DNA from: JAWKWA01 sp041397765
Lineage (GTDB): Bacteria; Pseudomonadota; Alphaproteobacteria; Rhizobiales; Hyphomicrobiaceae
Direction of reading: 5' to 3'
Length of the DNA: 64,000 nt
NCBI GenBank assembly: GCA_041397765.1
Contig: JAWKWA010000008.1
Span: forward strand, 143,593-207,592
Positions within the stretch are counted from its first letter, which is position 1. Each line of letters starts with the position of its first letter. Shown one piece after another: positions 16,814 to 25,996 of the stretch. The translations under genes and the position numbers were made by a program. The notes under the pieces are model-generated. The model made no database searches and was not told the origin of the DNA. It saw only the letters and a list, made by a program, of their open reading frames with translations.

Positions 16814-17446
16814 ATGGATCTGGGACTTTTCGCCGGCGTCGCATCGATCGTCTGGCTCGACGTGGTGCTGTCCGGCGACAATGCGCTGGTGATCGGCATC
16901 GCCGCCTCGACGCTTCGTCCCGAGCTGCGCCGCAAGGCGATCCTCTTCGGGCTCGGCCTCGCCACCGTCATTCGCATCCTCCTGGCGGGGGCCGCGACCT
17001 ATCTGCTCGAGCTGCCGGGGCTGAAGATCGCCGGCGGCCTTGCGCTGCTCTACGTCACCTGGGGTCTCTACAGGGAGCTGCGCGGCCATGGCGAGGCCTC
17101 GGCCGGCGAGGACGGCACGGTCTCGACGACGGCTTCGCGCCAGGGCGAGAGCAACTCGCTTTTCCGCGCGCTGACCGCAATCACCGTCGCCGACATCTCC
17201 ATGTCGGTCGACAATGTGCTGGCGGTCGCCTCGGTGGCGGCCGGCGATGTCGAGCTGCTCGTCTTCGGCCTCCTGCTCTCGATCGCGCTGATGGGCCTTG
17301 GCGCCACCCTCTTGGTGAAGCTGCTGCTGCGCTATCGCTGGATCTCCTACGGCGGGGTGCTCCTGCTGCTCGTCATCTCGCTGCAGATGCTGCGCGAGGG
17401 GCTCGGCCATCTCGGCGCCCTCGGTCGCGCGATCGGCCTCGCCTGA
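16814..17446 (+). CDS. TerC family membrane protein (YjbE-like, putative metal exporter)
   Basis: 210 residues with about seven membrane segments. The two TerC motifs LSGDNALV and MSVDNVLA carry the acidic and Asn residues of the family, and a hydrophilic loop of about 30 residues separates the halves. YjbE/YceF-type TerC proteins are connected with manganese or calcium export, often feeding secreted metalloenzymes. GGAG lies six bases before the ATG. I see no yybP-ykoY riboswitch in the 218-base upstream gap. It is convergent with the MATE gene, only six bases apart. Confidence 0.85.
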   Translation: MDLGLFAGVASIVWLDVVLSGDNALVIGIAASTLRPELRRKAILFGLGLATVIRILLAGAATYLLELPGLKIAGGLALLYVTWGLYRELRGHGEASAGEDGTVSTTASRQGESNSLFRALTAITVADISMSVDNVLAVASVAAGDVELLVFGLLLSIALMGLGATLLVKLLLRYRWISYGGVLLLLVISLQMLREGLGHLGALGRAIGLA

Positions 17447-17452
17447 GGGGCA

Positions 17453-18835
17453 TCAGGCTCCCCGCGATTGCGGCCGTGCCGGCTCGCTCTCCCGCGCGAG
17501 CTGATCGACGAGGGCCGGGATGCGCGAGCCGAGCGTCAGTCCGCGCGCCAGGAAGAAGACGATGAGCGCCGCCCACAGCCCGTGATTGCCGAAGGCCGGC
17601 GCCAGCAGGGCGATGGCGCCGAGATAGGCGCCGAGGCTGAGGATCATCATGTTGCGCATGTCGGCCGAGCGTGTCGCGCCGATGAAGATGCCGTCGAGCT
17701 GGAAGCAGGCGAAGCCCGCGAGCGGCGTCGCCGCGGTCCAGAGCAGATAGTCGCGCGCCGCCGCTCTGACCTCGGCACTCGTCGTCATGAGGTCGATGAC
17801 GGCCGGTCCGGCGAGCCACAGGACGAGCGCGGCGGCGACGCTGAGCCCGCCTGCCCAGAACGCCGGCAACACCAGCGCCTCCCGCAGCCGGTCGGTCCGC
17901 CGCGCCCCGAACGCACGCCCGACATGCACCTCCGCGGCATTGGCGAAGCCGTCGAGGAAATAGGCGGCGATACCGAACAGGTCCATCAGCAGCGCGTTGG
18001 CCGCCAGCAGCACGTCGCCATTGCGGGCGCTGAGCGCGGTGAAATAGGTGAAGGCGCCGATCAGGCAGACATTGCGGATCATGATGTCGGCGTTGACCGC
18101 CATCATCCGCCGGATCGCCGTGCGCTCGGCGACGCGGGCGAGCGCCACCCGGCCGCCCCGCCGTCCGGCCTCGCGCGCCACGATCGCAAGACCGAGCGCC
18201 AGCCCCGCGATCTCGGCCGCGACGCTCCCTTCGGCGACGCCGGCTATGCCCCGGCCGAGCCCGAGGACGAGGAAGATCGAAAGTGCGATGTTGACGAGGT
18301 TGATGGCGAGTTGCAGCAGGAAGGCCGAGCGCGCCCGGCCAAGGCCGATCAGCCAGCCCGAGATCGCATAGTTCACGAGCACGGCCGGCGCGCTCCAGAT
18401 CCTGACGTGGAAATAGCTCGCCGCCGCCGCCTCGACCTCGGCCGAGCCCTCGATGAGGACGGTCGCGAGCCACAGGATCGGCACCTGGAGCAGGATGAGC
18501 CCCGCTCCCGCGCCAAGCCCGATCAGCACCGCCCGCTCGAGCGTGGCGACGGCTTCCTCGCTCGCCCCCGCGCCATCGGCCTGGGCCGTCAGCCCGGACG
18601 TCCCCATCCTGAGGAAGCCGAACGACCAGAAGGCGAGCGAGAAGATCGTCGCCCCGATCGCCACGCCACCCATGATCGCCGCGTCGCCGAGCTGGCCGAC
18701 CACAGCCGTATCGATCGCCCCGACGAGCGGCGTCGTCACATTCGACAGGATGATCGGCAGCGCGATCGCGAGCACGTCGCGATGCGTCAGCCGGCTCGAT
18801 GGCGGCCCGGCGGTGTCGGAGGCTTGACGGGTCAT
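17453..18835 (-). CDS. MATE family efflux transporter (DinF-like)
   Basis: About 460 residues with twelve hydrophobic segments in two homologous halves. The opening ALPIILSNVTTPLVGAIDT is typical of MATE/DinF exporters, which use proton or sodium gradients to expel organic cations. The ATG at 18835 starts just before the first helix; an alternative GTG at 18916 would add a Pro/Arg-rich tail without homology. It is convergent with terC and about 110 bases from the small DUF6460 gene on the same strand. The substrate is not predictable. Confidence 0.88.
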   Translation of the reverse strand: MTRQASDTAGPPSSRLTHRDVLAIALPIILSNVTTPLVGAIDTAVVGQLGDAAIMGGVAIGATIFSLAFWSFGFLRMGTSGLTAQADGAGASEEAVATLERAVLIGLGAGAGLILLQVPILWLATVLIEGSAEVEAAAASYFHVRIWSAPAVLVNYAISGWLIGLGRARSAFLLQLAINLVNIALSIFLVLGLGRGIAGVAEGSVAAEIAGLALGLAIVAREAGRRGGRVALARVAERTAIRRMMAVNADIMIRNVCLIGAFTYFTALSARNGDVLLAANALLMDLFGIAAYFLDGFANAAEVHVGRAFGARRTDRLREALVLPAFWAGGLSVAAALVLWLAGPAVIDLMTTSAEVRAAARDYLLWTAATPLAGFACFQLDGIFIGATRSADMRNMMILSLGAYLGAIALLAPAFGNHGLWAALIVFFLARGLTLGSRIPALVDQLARESEPARPQSRGA

Positions 18836-18943
18836 GGTGGCGGATGGGCGCGCCGGCGTCGGTCGGGCGCGAGCCGGGTTCCGCGCCGCACGGTCGAGAG
18901 GGACGGTCGAGGCCACCTTGTGCGACGGCGGCCGCGGATGCGC

Positions 18944-19222
18944 TCAGCTCCTTGGATCGCCCGTCCGCCCGCCCATCGACCGCATGAGCCGCGAGATGAA
19001 CCAGATCGGAAACACGATCACGGCGCCGAGCAGGAAGTAGTTCCAAGCCCAGCCGATTGCGTCATAGCCCATCTCGTAGATGCGCACCGCGAACAGGCGG
19101 ACGCCGTCGAGGATGCGCAGCGCGTCGAGATTGAGCGCGGCCAGCACCACGCCGACGATCAGCGAGATGATCGCGAGCTTCAGGATGACGACGAGCGGAT
19201 TGCCGCCGAAGAAGCGATCCAT
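18944..19222 (-). CDS. DUF6460 small membrane protein
   Basis: 92 residues with two hydrophobic segments (VVILKLAIISLIVGVVLAAL and YFLLGAVIVFPIWFISRLM). It matches the DUF6460 pattern seen across Hyphomicrobiales: a start of the type M-x-RFFGGNPL and a conserved YEMGYDAIGW. GGAG lies nine bases before the ATG at 19222. The function is unknown. It lies just upstream of the MATE gene on the same strand and is divergent from the helicase gene. Confidence 0.8.
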   Translation of the reverse strand: MDRFFGGNPLVVILKLAIISLIVGVVLAALNLDALRILDGVRLFAVRIYEMGYDAIGWAWNYFLLGAVIVFPIWFISRLMRSMGGRTGDPRS

Positions 19223-19446
19223 GGGACAGGGCTCCGAGCAAGATGCGGGCCGTCGGCCCGGTGCGTTGCCGGGTCTGATAGCATGGCTGACGGCGCGATG
19301 CGACCCGCCGGGGTGGTCCCTTGACGGTGACCTCGGCCGCCACCTTCTATGGCGGGTGCCGTGCGAAAGCCGTCCCCGCCGGTCTGGCCGGCCGGCGGCC
19401 GGTGTCCGCCTATGGCCCGCTGTCGAGACGAGGCTGCTTGCTACCG

Positions 19447-22146
19447 ATGCCGCGACCCGCAGGAAAGCCCAGGTCGGCGCCGAAAGAGAAGCCGTCGGCG
19501 CGGCGACCCTCGGAGGCGAGCGCGACGGATGCCGATCGAGGCGGCAGACCGCGTCGGCGTCGCGCCGGAAAGGCCGCGTCACCGCGCGCCGCCCCGCTGC
19601 CCGAGCCGTTCGCCGGCTGGTTCTCCGCACGCGGCTGGCAGCCCCGGCCCCACCAGCTCGCCCTCATCGAGGCCTTCGCAGCGCGGCAGTCGACCCTCCT
19701 CATCGCCCCGACCGGTGCCGGCAAGACACTGGCGGGCGTCCTGCCGAGCCTCGTCGAGCTGGCCGGGCGCGCCGCAGACCATCCCTCGCCCGCCCCCGCC
19801 ACCCGCTCCCTCCACACGCTCTACATCTCGCCCCTGAAGGCGCTCGCCGTCGATGTCGAGCGCAATCTCGGCACGCCGGTCCGCGAAATGGGCCTCGACA
19901 TCGCCATCGAGACCCGCACCGGCGACACGCCGGCCTCCAAGCGACAGCGCCAGCGCCTCGCCCCGCCCGACATCCTGTTGACGACCCCCGAGCAGCTCGC
20001 CCTCCTGCTCTCGCACGCCGATGCCGCTCAGATGTTCGCCGGGCTTCGCGCCATCGTGCTCGACGAGCTGCACGCGCTCGTCACCTCCAAGCGCGGCGAC
20101 CTGCTCGCCCTGGGCCTCGCCCGCTTGCGGCGTCTCGCTCCCTCGGCCATCGCCGTCGGCCTCTCGGCGACCGTCGCCCGTCCATCCGAGCTCGCCGCCT
20201 ATCTGGAGCCGCAGTCGGTCGAGCCGGCTCTTTCGCGCCTCGCCCGCATCGTCATGGCTCCGGGCGGAGCCGAGCCCGAGATCACCATCCTCAAATCGAC
20301 CGAGCGCGTGCCCTGGTCGGGCCATTCCGCCCGCTATGCCCTCGCCGACGTCTATGCCGCCATCAAGTCGAGCCGCCTCGCCCTCGTCTTCGTCAACACC
20401 CGCTCGCAGGCCGAGGCGGTGTTCCAGGGCCTCTGGCAGCTCAACGACGACACCTTGCCGATCGCCCTCCATCACGGCTCGCTCGATGTCGGCCAGCGCC
20501 GCAAGGTCGAGGCGGCGATGGCGGAGGGTCGCCTGCGCGCCGTCGTCGCCACCTCGACGCTCGACCTCGGCATCGACTGGGGCGACGTCGATCTCGTCAT
20601 CCATGTCGGTGCGCCCAAGGGGGCGAGCCGCCTCGCTCAGCGTATCGGCCGCGCCAATCACCGGCTCGACGAGCCCTCGCGCGCCATCCTGGTGCCCGCC
20701 AACCGATTCGAGGTGATGGAGTGCCAGGCCGCGCTCGACGCCGCCCGTGCCGGGGCCCAGGACACTCCGCCCGTCAAGCCCGGCGGCCTCGACGTGCTCG
20801 CCCAGCATGTCTGGGGCATGGCCTGTGCCGGACCGTTCCGGCCGGACGACCTGTTCGCCGAGGTGCAAAGCGCTTCGCCCTATGCGGCGCTGACCCGCCG
20901 CCAGTTCGACCGCGTGCTCGATTTCGTCGCGACCGGCGGCTACGCGCTGCGCAGCTATGACCGCTTCTCGCGCCTCAGGCCGATGCCCGACGGGCGCATG
21001 CGCCTCTCGCACCCCCGCCTCGCCCAGCAATACCGCATGAATGTCGGCACCATCGTCGAATCGCCGATGCTGAAGGTGCGACTTGTCGGCCGGCGCGGGC
21101 GGCTGAAATCCGGCCGGCCAGGGGCCGTCATGGGCGGACGCGTGCTCGGCGAGATCGAGGAGGATTTCATCGGCGCCATCGCCCCCGGCGATACCTTCGT
21201 CTTCGCCGGCGAGGTGCTGCGCTTCGAGGGCCTGCGCGAGACCGAGGCCTTCGTCACCCGCGCGCTGACCGAGGACCCCAAGATCCCGCAATATGCCGGC
21301 GGCAAGTTCCCGCTCTCGACCTACCTCGCCGAGCGCGTGCGCGAGATGCTGGCAGATCCCGGGAGCTGGCGCCGCCTGCCCGGCCAGGTCGGCGAGTGGC
21401 TGGCGATCCAGCGCATGAAATCGCTGATCCCGCGCCCCGACGAGATGCTGGTCGAGACCTTCCCGCGCGGCACCCGCCACTATCTCGTCTGCTATCCCTT
21501 CGAGGGCCGCCTCGCCCACCAGACCCTCGGCATGCTGCTGACCCGCCGTCTCGAGCGCCTCGGCGCCCATCCCCTCGGCTTCGTCGCCACCGAATACTCG
21601 CTGGCCCTGTGGTGCCTGCGCGACCTCTCTGCCATGACCGCCGCCGGCCTCGTCGATCTCGACGGCCTGTTCGACGAAGACATGCTCGGCGACGATCTCG
21701 ACGCCTGGCTCGCCGCCTCCAGCCTGATGAAGCGGACTTTCCGCCTCGCCGCCGTCATTTCCGGCCTGATCGAGCGCCGCTTCCCCGGTCGGGAGAAGAC
21801 CGGCCGGCAGGTGACGGTCTCCTCCGATCTCGTCTTCGACGTGCTGCGACAGCACGAGCCCGACCACATCCTGATCGAGGCGGCCTTCCAGGATGCGGCA
21901 ACGGGGCTGCTGGACATCGCCCGTCTCGGCGCGTTTCTCGCCCGGGTGCGGGGGAGAATCAGGCATAAGTCCCTCTTGCAGGTCTCCCCGCTCGCCGTGC
22001 CGGTCCTGCTCGAGATCGGCCGCGAGAGCGTCGGCGGTGGCGCCGGCGAGGCGATGCTGCGCGAGGCCGCCGAGGAACTCGTCCGGGAGGCGATCGAGGA
22101 TGTCGAAGCCCTTGCCGCTTTCCAGCCCCCGCTCCCCCCGCGGTGA
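19447..22146 (+). CDS. Ligase-associated DNA damage response DEXH helicase (Lhr-like)
   Basis: About 899 residues. After a basic N-terminal tail come RecA-like domain 1, with Walker A APTGAGKT, the DEXH box LDELHAL and motif III SAT, and RecA-like domain 2, with motif VI QRIGRANHR; a long Lhr-type C-terminal domain follows. This subfamily is encoded with an exonuclease, an ATP-dependent DNA ligase and PdeM. Only PdeM is adjacent here; the two other partners are not in the window. The ATG at 19447 is preferred; a TTG at 19321 is open in frame but adds an unlikely segment. Confidence 0.9.
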   Translation: MPRPAGKPRSAPKEKPSARRPSEASATDADRGGRPRRRRAGKAASPRAAPLPEPFAGWFSARGWQPRPHQLALIEAFAARQSTLLIAPTGAGKTLAGVLPSLVELAGRAADHPSPAPATRSLHTLYISPLKALAVDVERNLGTPVREMGLDIAIETRTGDTPASKRQRQRLAPPDILLTTPEQLALLLSHADAAQMFAGLRAIVLDELHALVTSKRGDLLALGLARLRRLAPSAIAVGLSATVARPSELAAYLEPQSVEPALSRLARIVMAPGGAEPEITILKSTERVPWSGHSARYALADVYAAIKSSRLALVFVNTRSQAEAVFQGLWQLNDDTLPIALHHGSLDVGQRRKVEAAMAEGRLRAVVATSTLDLGIDWGDVDLVIHVGAPKGASRLAQRIGRANHRLDEPSRAILVPANRFEVMECQAALDAARAGAQDTPPVKPGGLDVLAQHVWGMACAGPFRPDDLFAEVQSASPYAALTRRQFDRVLDFVATGGYALRSYDRFSRLRPMPDGRMRLSHPRLAQQYRMNVGTIVESPMLKVRLVGRRGRLKSGRPGAVMGGRVLGEIEEDFIGAIAPGDTFVFAGEVLRFEGLRETEAFVTRALTEDPKIPQYAGGKFPLSTYLAERVREMLADPGSWRRLPGQVGEWLAIQRMKSLIPRPDEMLVETFPRGTRHYLVCYPFEGRLAHQTLGMLLTRRLERLGAHPLGFVATEYSLALWCLRDLSAMTAAGLVDLDGLFDEDMLGDDLDAWLAASSLMKRTFRLAAVISGLIERRFPGREKTGRQVTVSSDLVFDVLRQHEPDHILIEAAFQDAATGLLDIARLGAFLARVRGRIRHKSLLQVSPLAVPVLLEIGRESVGGGAGEAMLREAAEELVREAIEDVEALAAFQPPLPPR

Positions 22147-22876
22147 GCAGCGCCCCGATCTCGCCCCGCCCTTCGAGCGGCCCGACACCGATTTCTCCTC
22201 GGCCCATGTCGTCGTTTCCGGCCGGCCGATGGTCGCCGACCGCACCGGCGCGCTCTTCTGGCCGGGCCAGTCGGCACTGCTCGTCGCCGACCTCCATCTC
22301 GAGAAGGGCTCGGCGCTTGCCGAGCGCGGCAGCTACCTGCCGCCCTACGACACCCGCACCACGCTCGGGCGCCTTGCTGCCGCGATCGACCGTTTCGATC
22401 CCGACCGGGTGATCTGCCTCGGTGACAGCCTGCACGACAGGCGCGCCCACGACCGCCTCATGGCCGAGGACCTCGATCTCCTCCGCGACCTTCAGGAAGG
22501 GCGCGACTGGCTCTGGATCGCCGGCAACCACGATCCGGTCGTGCCCGAAAGGCTCGGCGGCCGTTTCCTCGGCGAGCTCGGCCTCGGCGGTCTCCTGCTC
22601 ACCCATGAGCCGACGCCCGGCCGCCGCATGGGCGAGATCGCCGGCCATCTCCACCCCGCCGCCCGCATCGTCCGTTATGGCGTGTCGCTGCGGCGGCCCT
22701 GCTTCGTCTCCGACGGCAAGCGCCTCGTCATGCCCGCTTTCGGCACCTTCACCGGCGGCCTCAACGTGCTCGACGAGGCCTTCGCGCCCCTCTTCGGCAA
22801 TGACGGCCTCGCGGTCTGGATGCTCGGCCACGAGGGCATCTATCCGGTCGCCACCCGCCAGCTTCGCGGCGACTGA
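22100..22876 (+). CDS. pdeM: Ligase-associated endonuclease PdeM (metallophosphoesterase)
   Basis: 258 residues of the calcineurin-like phosphoesterase fold with metal-binding blocks DLHLEKGS, GDSLHD, GNHDP and GHLHP in order. PdeM is the DNA-repair phosphoesterase that accompanies the Lhr-like helicase. The ATG at 22100 is 46 bases inside the helicase gene, with GGGAGG nine bases upstream; a later ATG at 22226 would remove only the loose N-terminus. The overlap implies co-translation. Confidence 0.88.
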   Translation: MSKPLPLSSPRSPRGEQRPDLAPPFERPDTDFSSAHVVVSGRPMVADRTGALFWPGQSALLVADLHLEKGSALAERGSYLPPYDTRTTLGRLAAAIDRFDPDRVICLGDSLHDRRAHDRLMAEDLDLLRDLQEGRDWLWIAGNHDPVVPERLGGRFLGELGLGGLLLTHEPTPGRRMGEIAGHLHPAARIVRYGVSLRRPCFVSDGKRLVMPAFGTFTGGLNVLDEAFAPLFGNDGLAVWMLGHEGIYPVATRQLRGD

Positions 22877-23070
22877 GCCGTATTCCGCGGCCTCGATGGC
22901 ACCCATGCCCCGCTCGGCCGGCCACATTTGCCGGGCGTCTGCCAACAATTTTGTCAAGCTGTTGCCGGTTTGCCATGGTATGGCACGATCGACGACCGGG
23001 CTATTCTGCCGCCCGTACCAGTGTCGCGTGACCTGGACGGACGGCGCCCCATGCGCGACGAGAGGGTCTG

Positions 23071-24168
23071 ATGGCGAAACGAGAACTCCCCCAGCTCGAG
23101 GGCCCGACCTACCAGACCAAATTCTCCAAGCCACAATTCCATCTGTGGACGATGGTGATCTTCCTGACGCTGATCGGCTTCGTCGCGGCGATCCTGTTCG
23201 GCCTCATCCAGACGGCGTTCCTCGCCAATCCCTTCCTCAATTTCCTGATCGTGTCGGTGCTGGCGATCGGCATCATCAACGCCTTCCGCCAGATCGTCGG
23301 CCTCTATCCCGAGATCCGCTGGGTCAACAACATCCGCATCGCCGATCCGGGCCTTGCCGTCGAGCGCCAGCCGACGCTGCTCGCCCCCATGGCCAACATG
23401 CTGCGCGACCGGCGGGGCGTGCTCTCGCTCTCGACGGCCACCATGCGCTCGATCGTCGATTCGGTCGGATCGCGCCTCGACGAGCGCCGTGACACATCGC
23501 GCTATCTCGTCGGCCTTCTGGTCTTTCTCGGCCTGCTCGGCACCTTTTTCGGCCTGCTCGAGACCATCCAGTCGGTCGGCAAGACCATCAACTCGCTCGA
23601 CGTCTCCAATGCCGACAGCCTCAACGTCTTCCAGGAGCTGAAGAGTGGCCTCGAGGCACCGCTGAAGGGCATGGGCACCGCCTTCTCGTCCTCGCTCTTC
23701 GGCCTGTCCGGCTCGCTCGTTCTCGGCTTCCTCGATCTGCAGACCAGCCAGGCCCAGAACCGCTTCTACAACGATCTGGAGGAATGGCTGTCGGGCATCA
23801 CCGAGCTGACGCCGGCTTCCGGTGGCGACGTCTCGCCATTCCTGCGCCAGGCCATGGTCGATCTGCACCGCACCGTCGTCGACCTCGGCGATCGCCTGCA
23901 ACAGGCAGGCTCCTCGAGCGGCGAGCAGGGCGAGGCGGTACGCCAGCTCGCCGCCGGCATCGACAAGCTCGTGAAGCAGATGCGCGACGAGCAGAAGGTG
24001 GTCCGCGAATGGGTGGACGAGCAGGCCTCGCTGCAGAACGAGTTGAATGCCGTGCTGCGCGACGTCGCCGTCGGCACGCAGTCGCAGCGCGAGCTCTCGG
24101 TCGTCCTGCGCGACCTCTCCACCATGATGCGCGACCTCGCCGTCAAGCTGCCGGCGCAGCGGAGGTAG
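23071..24168 (+). CDS. MotA/TolQ/ExbB-like proton channel protein
   Basis: 365 residues with four hydrophobic segments: LWTMVIFLTLIGFVAAILFG and FLNFLIVSVLAIGII near the N-terminus, then YLVGLLVFLGLLGTFFGLLE and SLFGLSGSLVLGFLDL. This is the arrangement of MotA/TolQ-type stators. The C-terminal 120 residues are a charged coiled coil. It is followed three bases later by a MotB/OmpA-like gene, so together they form a stator-like unit. Similar pairs are conserved in Rhizobiales outside flagellar clusters; their task is not established. GAGAGG precedes the ATG by five bases. Confidence 0.8.
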   Translation: MAKRELPQLEGPTYQTKFSKPQFHLWTMVIFLTLIGFVAAILFGLIQTAFLANPFLNFLIVSVLAIGIINAFRQIVGLYPEIRWVNNIRIADPGLAVERQPTLLAPMANMLRDRRGVLSLSTATMRSIVDSVGSRLDERRDTSRYLVGLLVFLGLLGTFFGLLETIQSVGKTINSLDVSNADSLNVFQELKSGLEAPLKGMGTAFSSSLFGLSGSLVLGFLDLQTSQAQNRFYNDLEEWLSGITELTPASGGDVSPFLRQAMVDLHRTVVDLGDRLQQAGSSSGEQGEAVRQLAAGIDKLVKQMRDEQKVVREWVDEQASLQNELNAVLRDVAVGTQSQRELSVVLRDLSTMMRDLAVKLPAQRR

Positions 24169-24171
24169 GCC

Positions 24172-25198
24172 ATGGCGCGAGGCTCAGCGAGGCGCAGCCG
24201 CTCGGAAGGTGATTTCTGGCCGGGCTACGTCGATATCCTCTCGACGCTCCTGCTCGTCGTCACCTTCCTCATGTCGCTCTTCATGGTGACGCAGTTCTTC
24301 GTCAGCCAGGAGGCGAGCGGCAAGGACAATGCGCTGAAGCGCCTGACCCGCCAGATCGCCGAGCTGACTGAGCTGCTCGCCCTCGAGCGCGGCGGCAAGA
24401 AATCGCTCGAGGAGGAGTTCGCCGCCCTCCAGGCCTCGCTGTCGGGCTCCGAGAGCGAGCGCAAGCGGCTCGAGGGTCTGGTCGGTGTCGGCGACGAGAA
24501 GGCGGGTGCCGCCGAGAGCCGCGCCATCACCCTCGAGAATGAACTGACCGCGCAGAAGGACGTCTCCAGCAGGCGCTCGCCAAGGTCGAACTGCTGAACC
24601 AGCAGCTTCTCGCGCTCCGCCGCCAGATCGACGCCCTGAACCGCGCGCTCGACGCCGCCGAGAAGAAGGACGAGGAGAGCCAGACCCGCATCGCCGATCT
24701 CGGCCAGCGGCTCAACGTGGCGCTCGCCCGCAAGGTGCAGGGCTGACCCAGTACCGCTCCGAGTTCTTCGGCCGCCTGCGCTCGCTGCTGAAGGACCGCC
24801 AGGACATCCGCATCGAGGGTGACCGCTTCGTCTTCCAGGCCGAGGTGCTCTTTCCTTCCGGCTCCGACCAGTTGACGCCCGAGGGCCTCGCCTCGCTCGA
24901 TCAGCTCGCCATTGCGCTGCGCGAGCTCGAGGGCCAGATTCCCGCCGACATCAACTGGGTGCTGCGCGTCGACGGCCATACCGACGCCCGGCCGATCCGC
25001 ACGCCGATCTTCCAGTCGAACTGGGAGCTTTCATCGGCCCGCGCCATCGCCGTCGTGAAGTTCCTGATCAGTCGGGGTGTCTCGCCGAGCCATCTGGTCG
25101 CCGCCGGCTTCGGCGAGTTCCAGCCGATCGACAATGCGAGGACCGAGGAGGCCTTCGCGCGCAACCGCCGCATCGAGATGAAGCTGACCGAGCGCTGA
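24172..25198 (+). pseudogene. OmpA/MotB-like peptidoglycan-binding partner, broken by two frameshifts
   Basis: Three successive frames encode one protein of about 342 residues. The N-terminal frame (24172 to about 24566) has a membrane helix with a proton-type Asp (GYVDILSTLLLVVTFLMSLF) and a coiled coil. A second frame (to about 24741) continues the coiled coil, and a third holds the OmpA domain with DGHTDARP, NWELSSARA and RNRRIEMKL. Each junction needs one extra base (near 24565-24570 and at 24741), so two single-base losses 175 bases apart explain it. GGAGG precedes the ATG. Protein similarity is otherwise undamaged, so recent mutation or sequencing error are both possible. Confidence 0.8.
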
Positions 25199-25250
25199 GC
25201 CGAGCGAGCTCGCCCTCTGCGCGCTCGCCCGCCCCCTCGGCGCGTGGCGA

Positions 25251-25763
25251 TCAGGCCTTCTTCGGTGGCGGCATCTGGATGGCGTGACCGGCCTGCTTCG
25301 GCCATTCGAGGTGTGCCTGCGCGGCTTTCGCCGCCTCCAGATGCGCGCGGATGTCGGCCGGCCAGGCCGCCACGCGCCGCGTCTCCATCGACACGTTGAG
25401 GATCATCGTCTCCATCGTCGCGGCGAGCCAGCCTTCCTCGCCATGCACCATCTCGTTGAACATCAGGCAGCGCTTGTCATCGACATCGAGCACGCGCGTC
25501 AGCACCCGGTAGGGATCGGTCTGCATCAATTCGCGCTGATAGGTCATGTGCACCGCCACGTTCATGAAGGTGTGGTTGTGCGTGCCGATGTAGTAGCGCC
25601 CGATCCGGAGCAGATTGTAGGCCTCCTCCGAGCCCACATCGAAGGCGACGAGATAGTAGGCCATGTTCAGATGGCCGTTGTAGTCGATCCAGCCCTCCTC
25701 GATCGCCATCGGCGAGGAGACAATCGGTGCGGGCATGGCTTCGTCACGGTCTGCGGTCGTCAT
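25251..25763 (-). CDS. Hotdog-fold acyl-CoA thioesterase (4HBT type)
   Basis: 170 residues with a single hotdog domain. DYNGHLNMAYY is the 4-hydroxybenzoyl-CoA thioesterase-type active-site region, and it also resembles the thioesterase fused to, or encoded beside, L-carnitine dehydrogenases. It would hydrolyse an acyl-CoA in the cytoplasm; the substrate is unknown. The ATG at 25763 follows GAGGA by eleven bases; a shorter start at 25736 is possible. It is divergent from the DUF1989 gene. Confidence 0.75.
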   Translation of the reverse strand: MTTADRDEAMPAPIVSSPMAIEEGWIDYNGHLNMAYYLVAFDVGSEEAYNLLRIGRYYIGTHNHTFMNVAVHMTYQRELMQTDPYRVLTRVLDVDDKRCLMFNEMVHGEEGWLAATMETMILNVSMETRRVAAWPADIRAHLEAAKAAQAHLEWPKQAGHAIQMPPPKKA

Positions 25764-25996
25764 GGTCGGCGCTGTCCTCGTCGCATCTGTCGTCGGCTCT
25801 TTCATCGCCGCTCGGGGCTTGGGCCCGGCCTCCGGCCCCCGCGAGATAGGCCCCGGCATCGCCCCTCCCGTCAAGGCACGGTCGACCCGATATGCGCGAA
25901 TGCCGGTTGCCAGCCTCCCGACCAAGGGGTGATAGAGGAAGCGAGCGGCACGCCCTGGATCGTGCCCGCCGACGCCCGGGGAGGAATGGAAGCGAT

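Noticed and set aside
19579..22245. 888-residue minus-strand frame opposite the helicase
   Set aside because: Long antisense frames are expected at this GC content; the helicase motifs on the + strand are decisive.
23071..25198. Possible ZorA/ZorB (Zorya) antiphage pair
   Set aside because: Only the stator-like architecture is shared; no ZorC/D/E-type genes follow and neighbouring genes are housekeeping.
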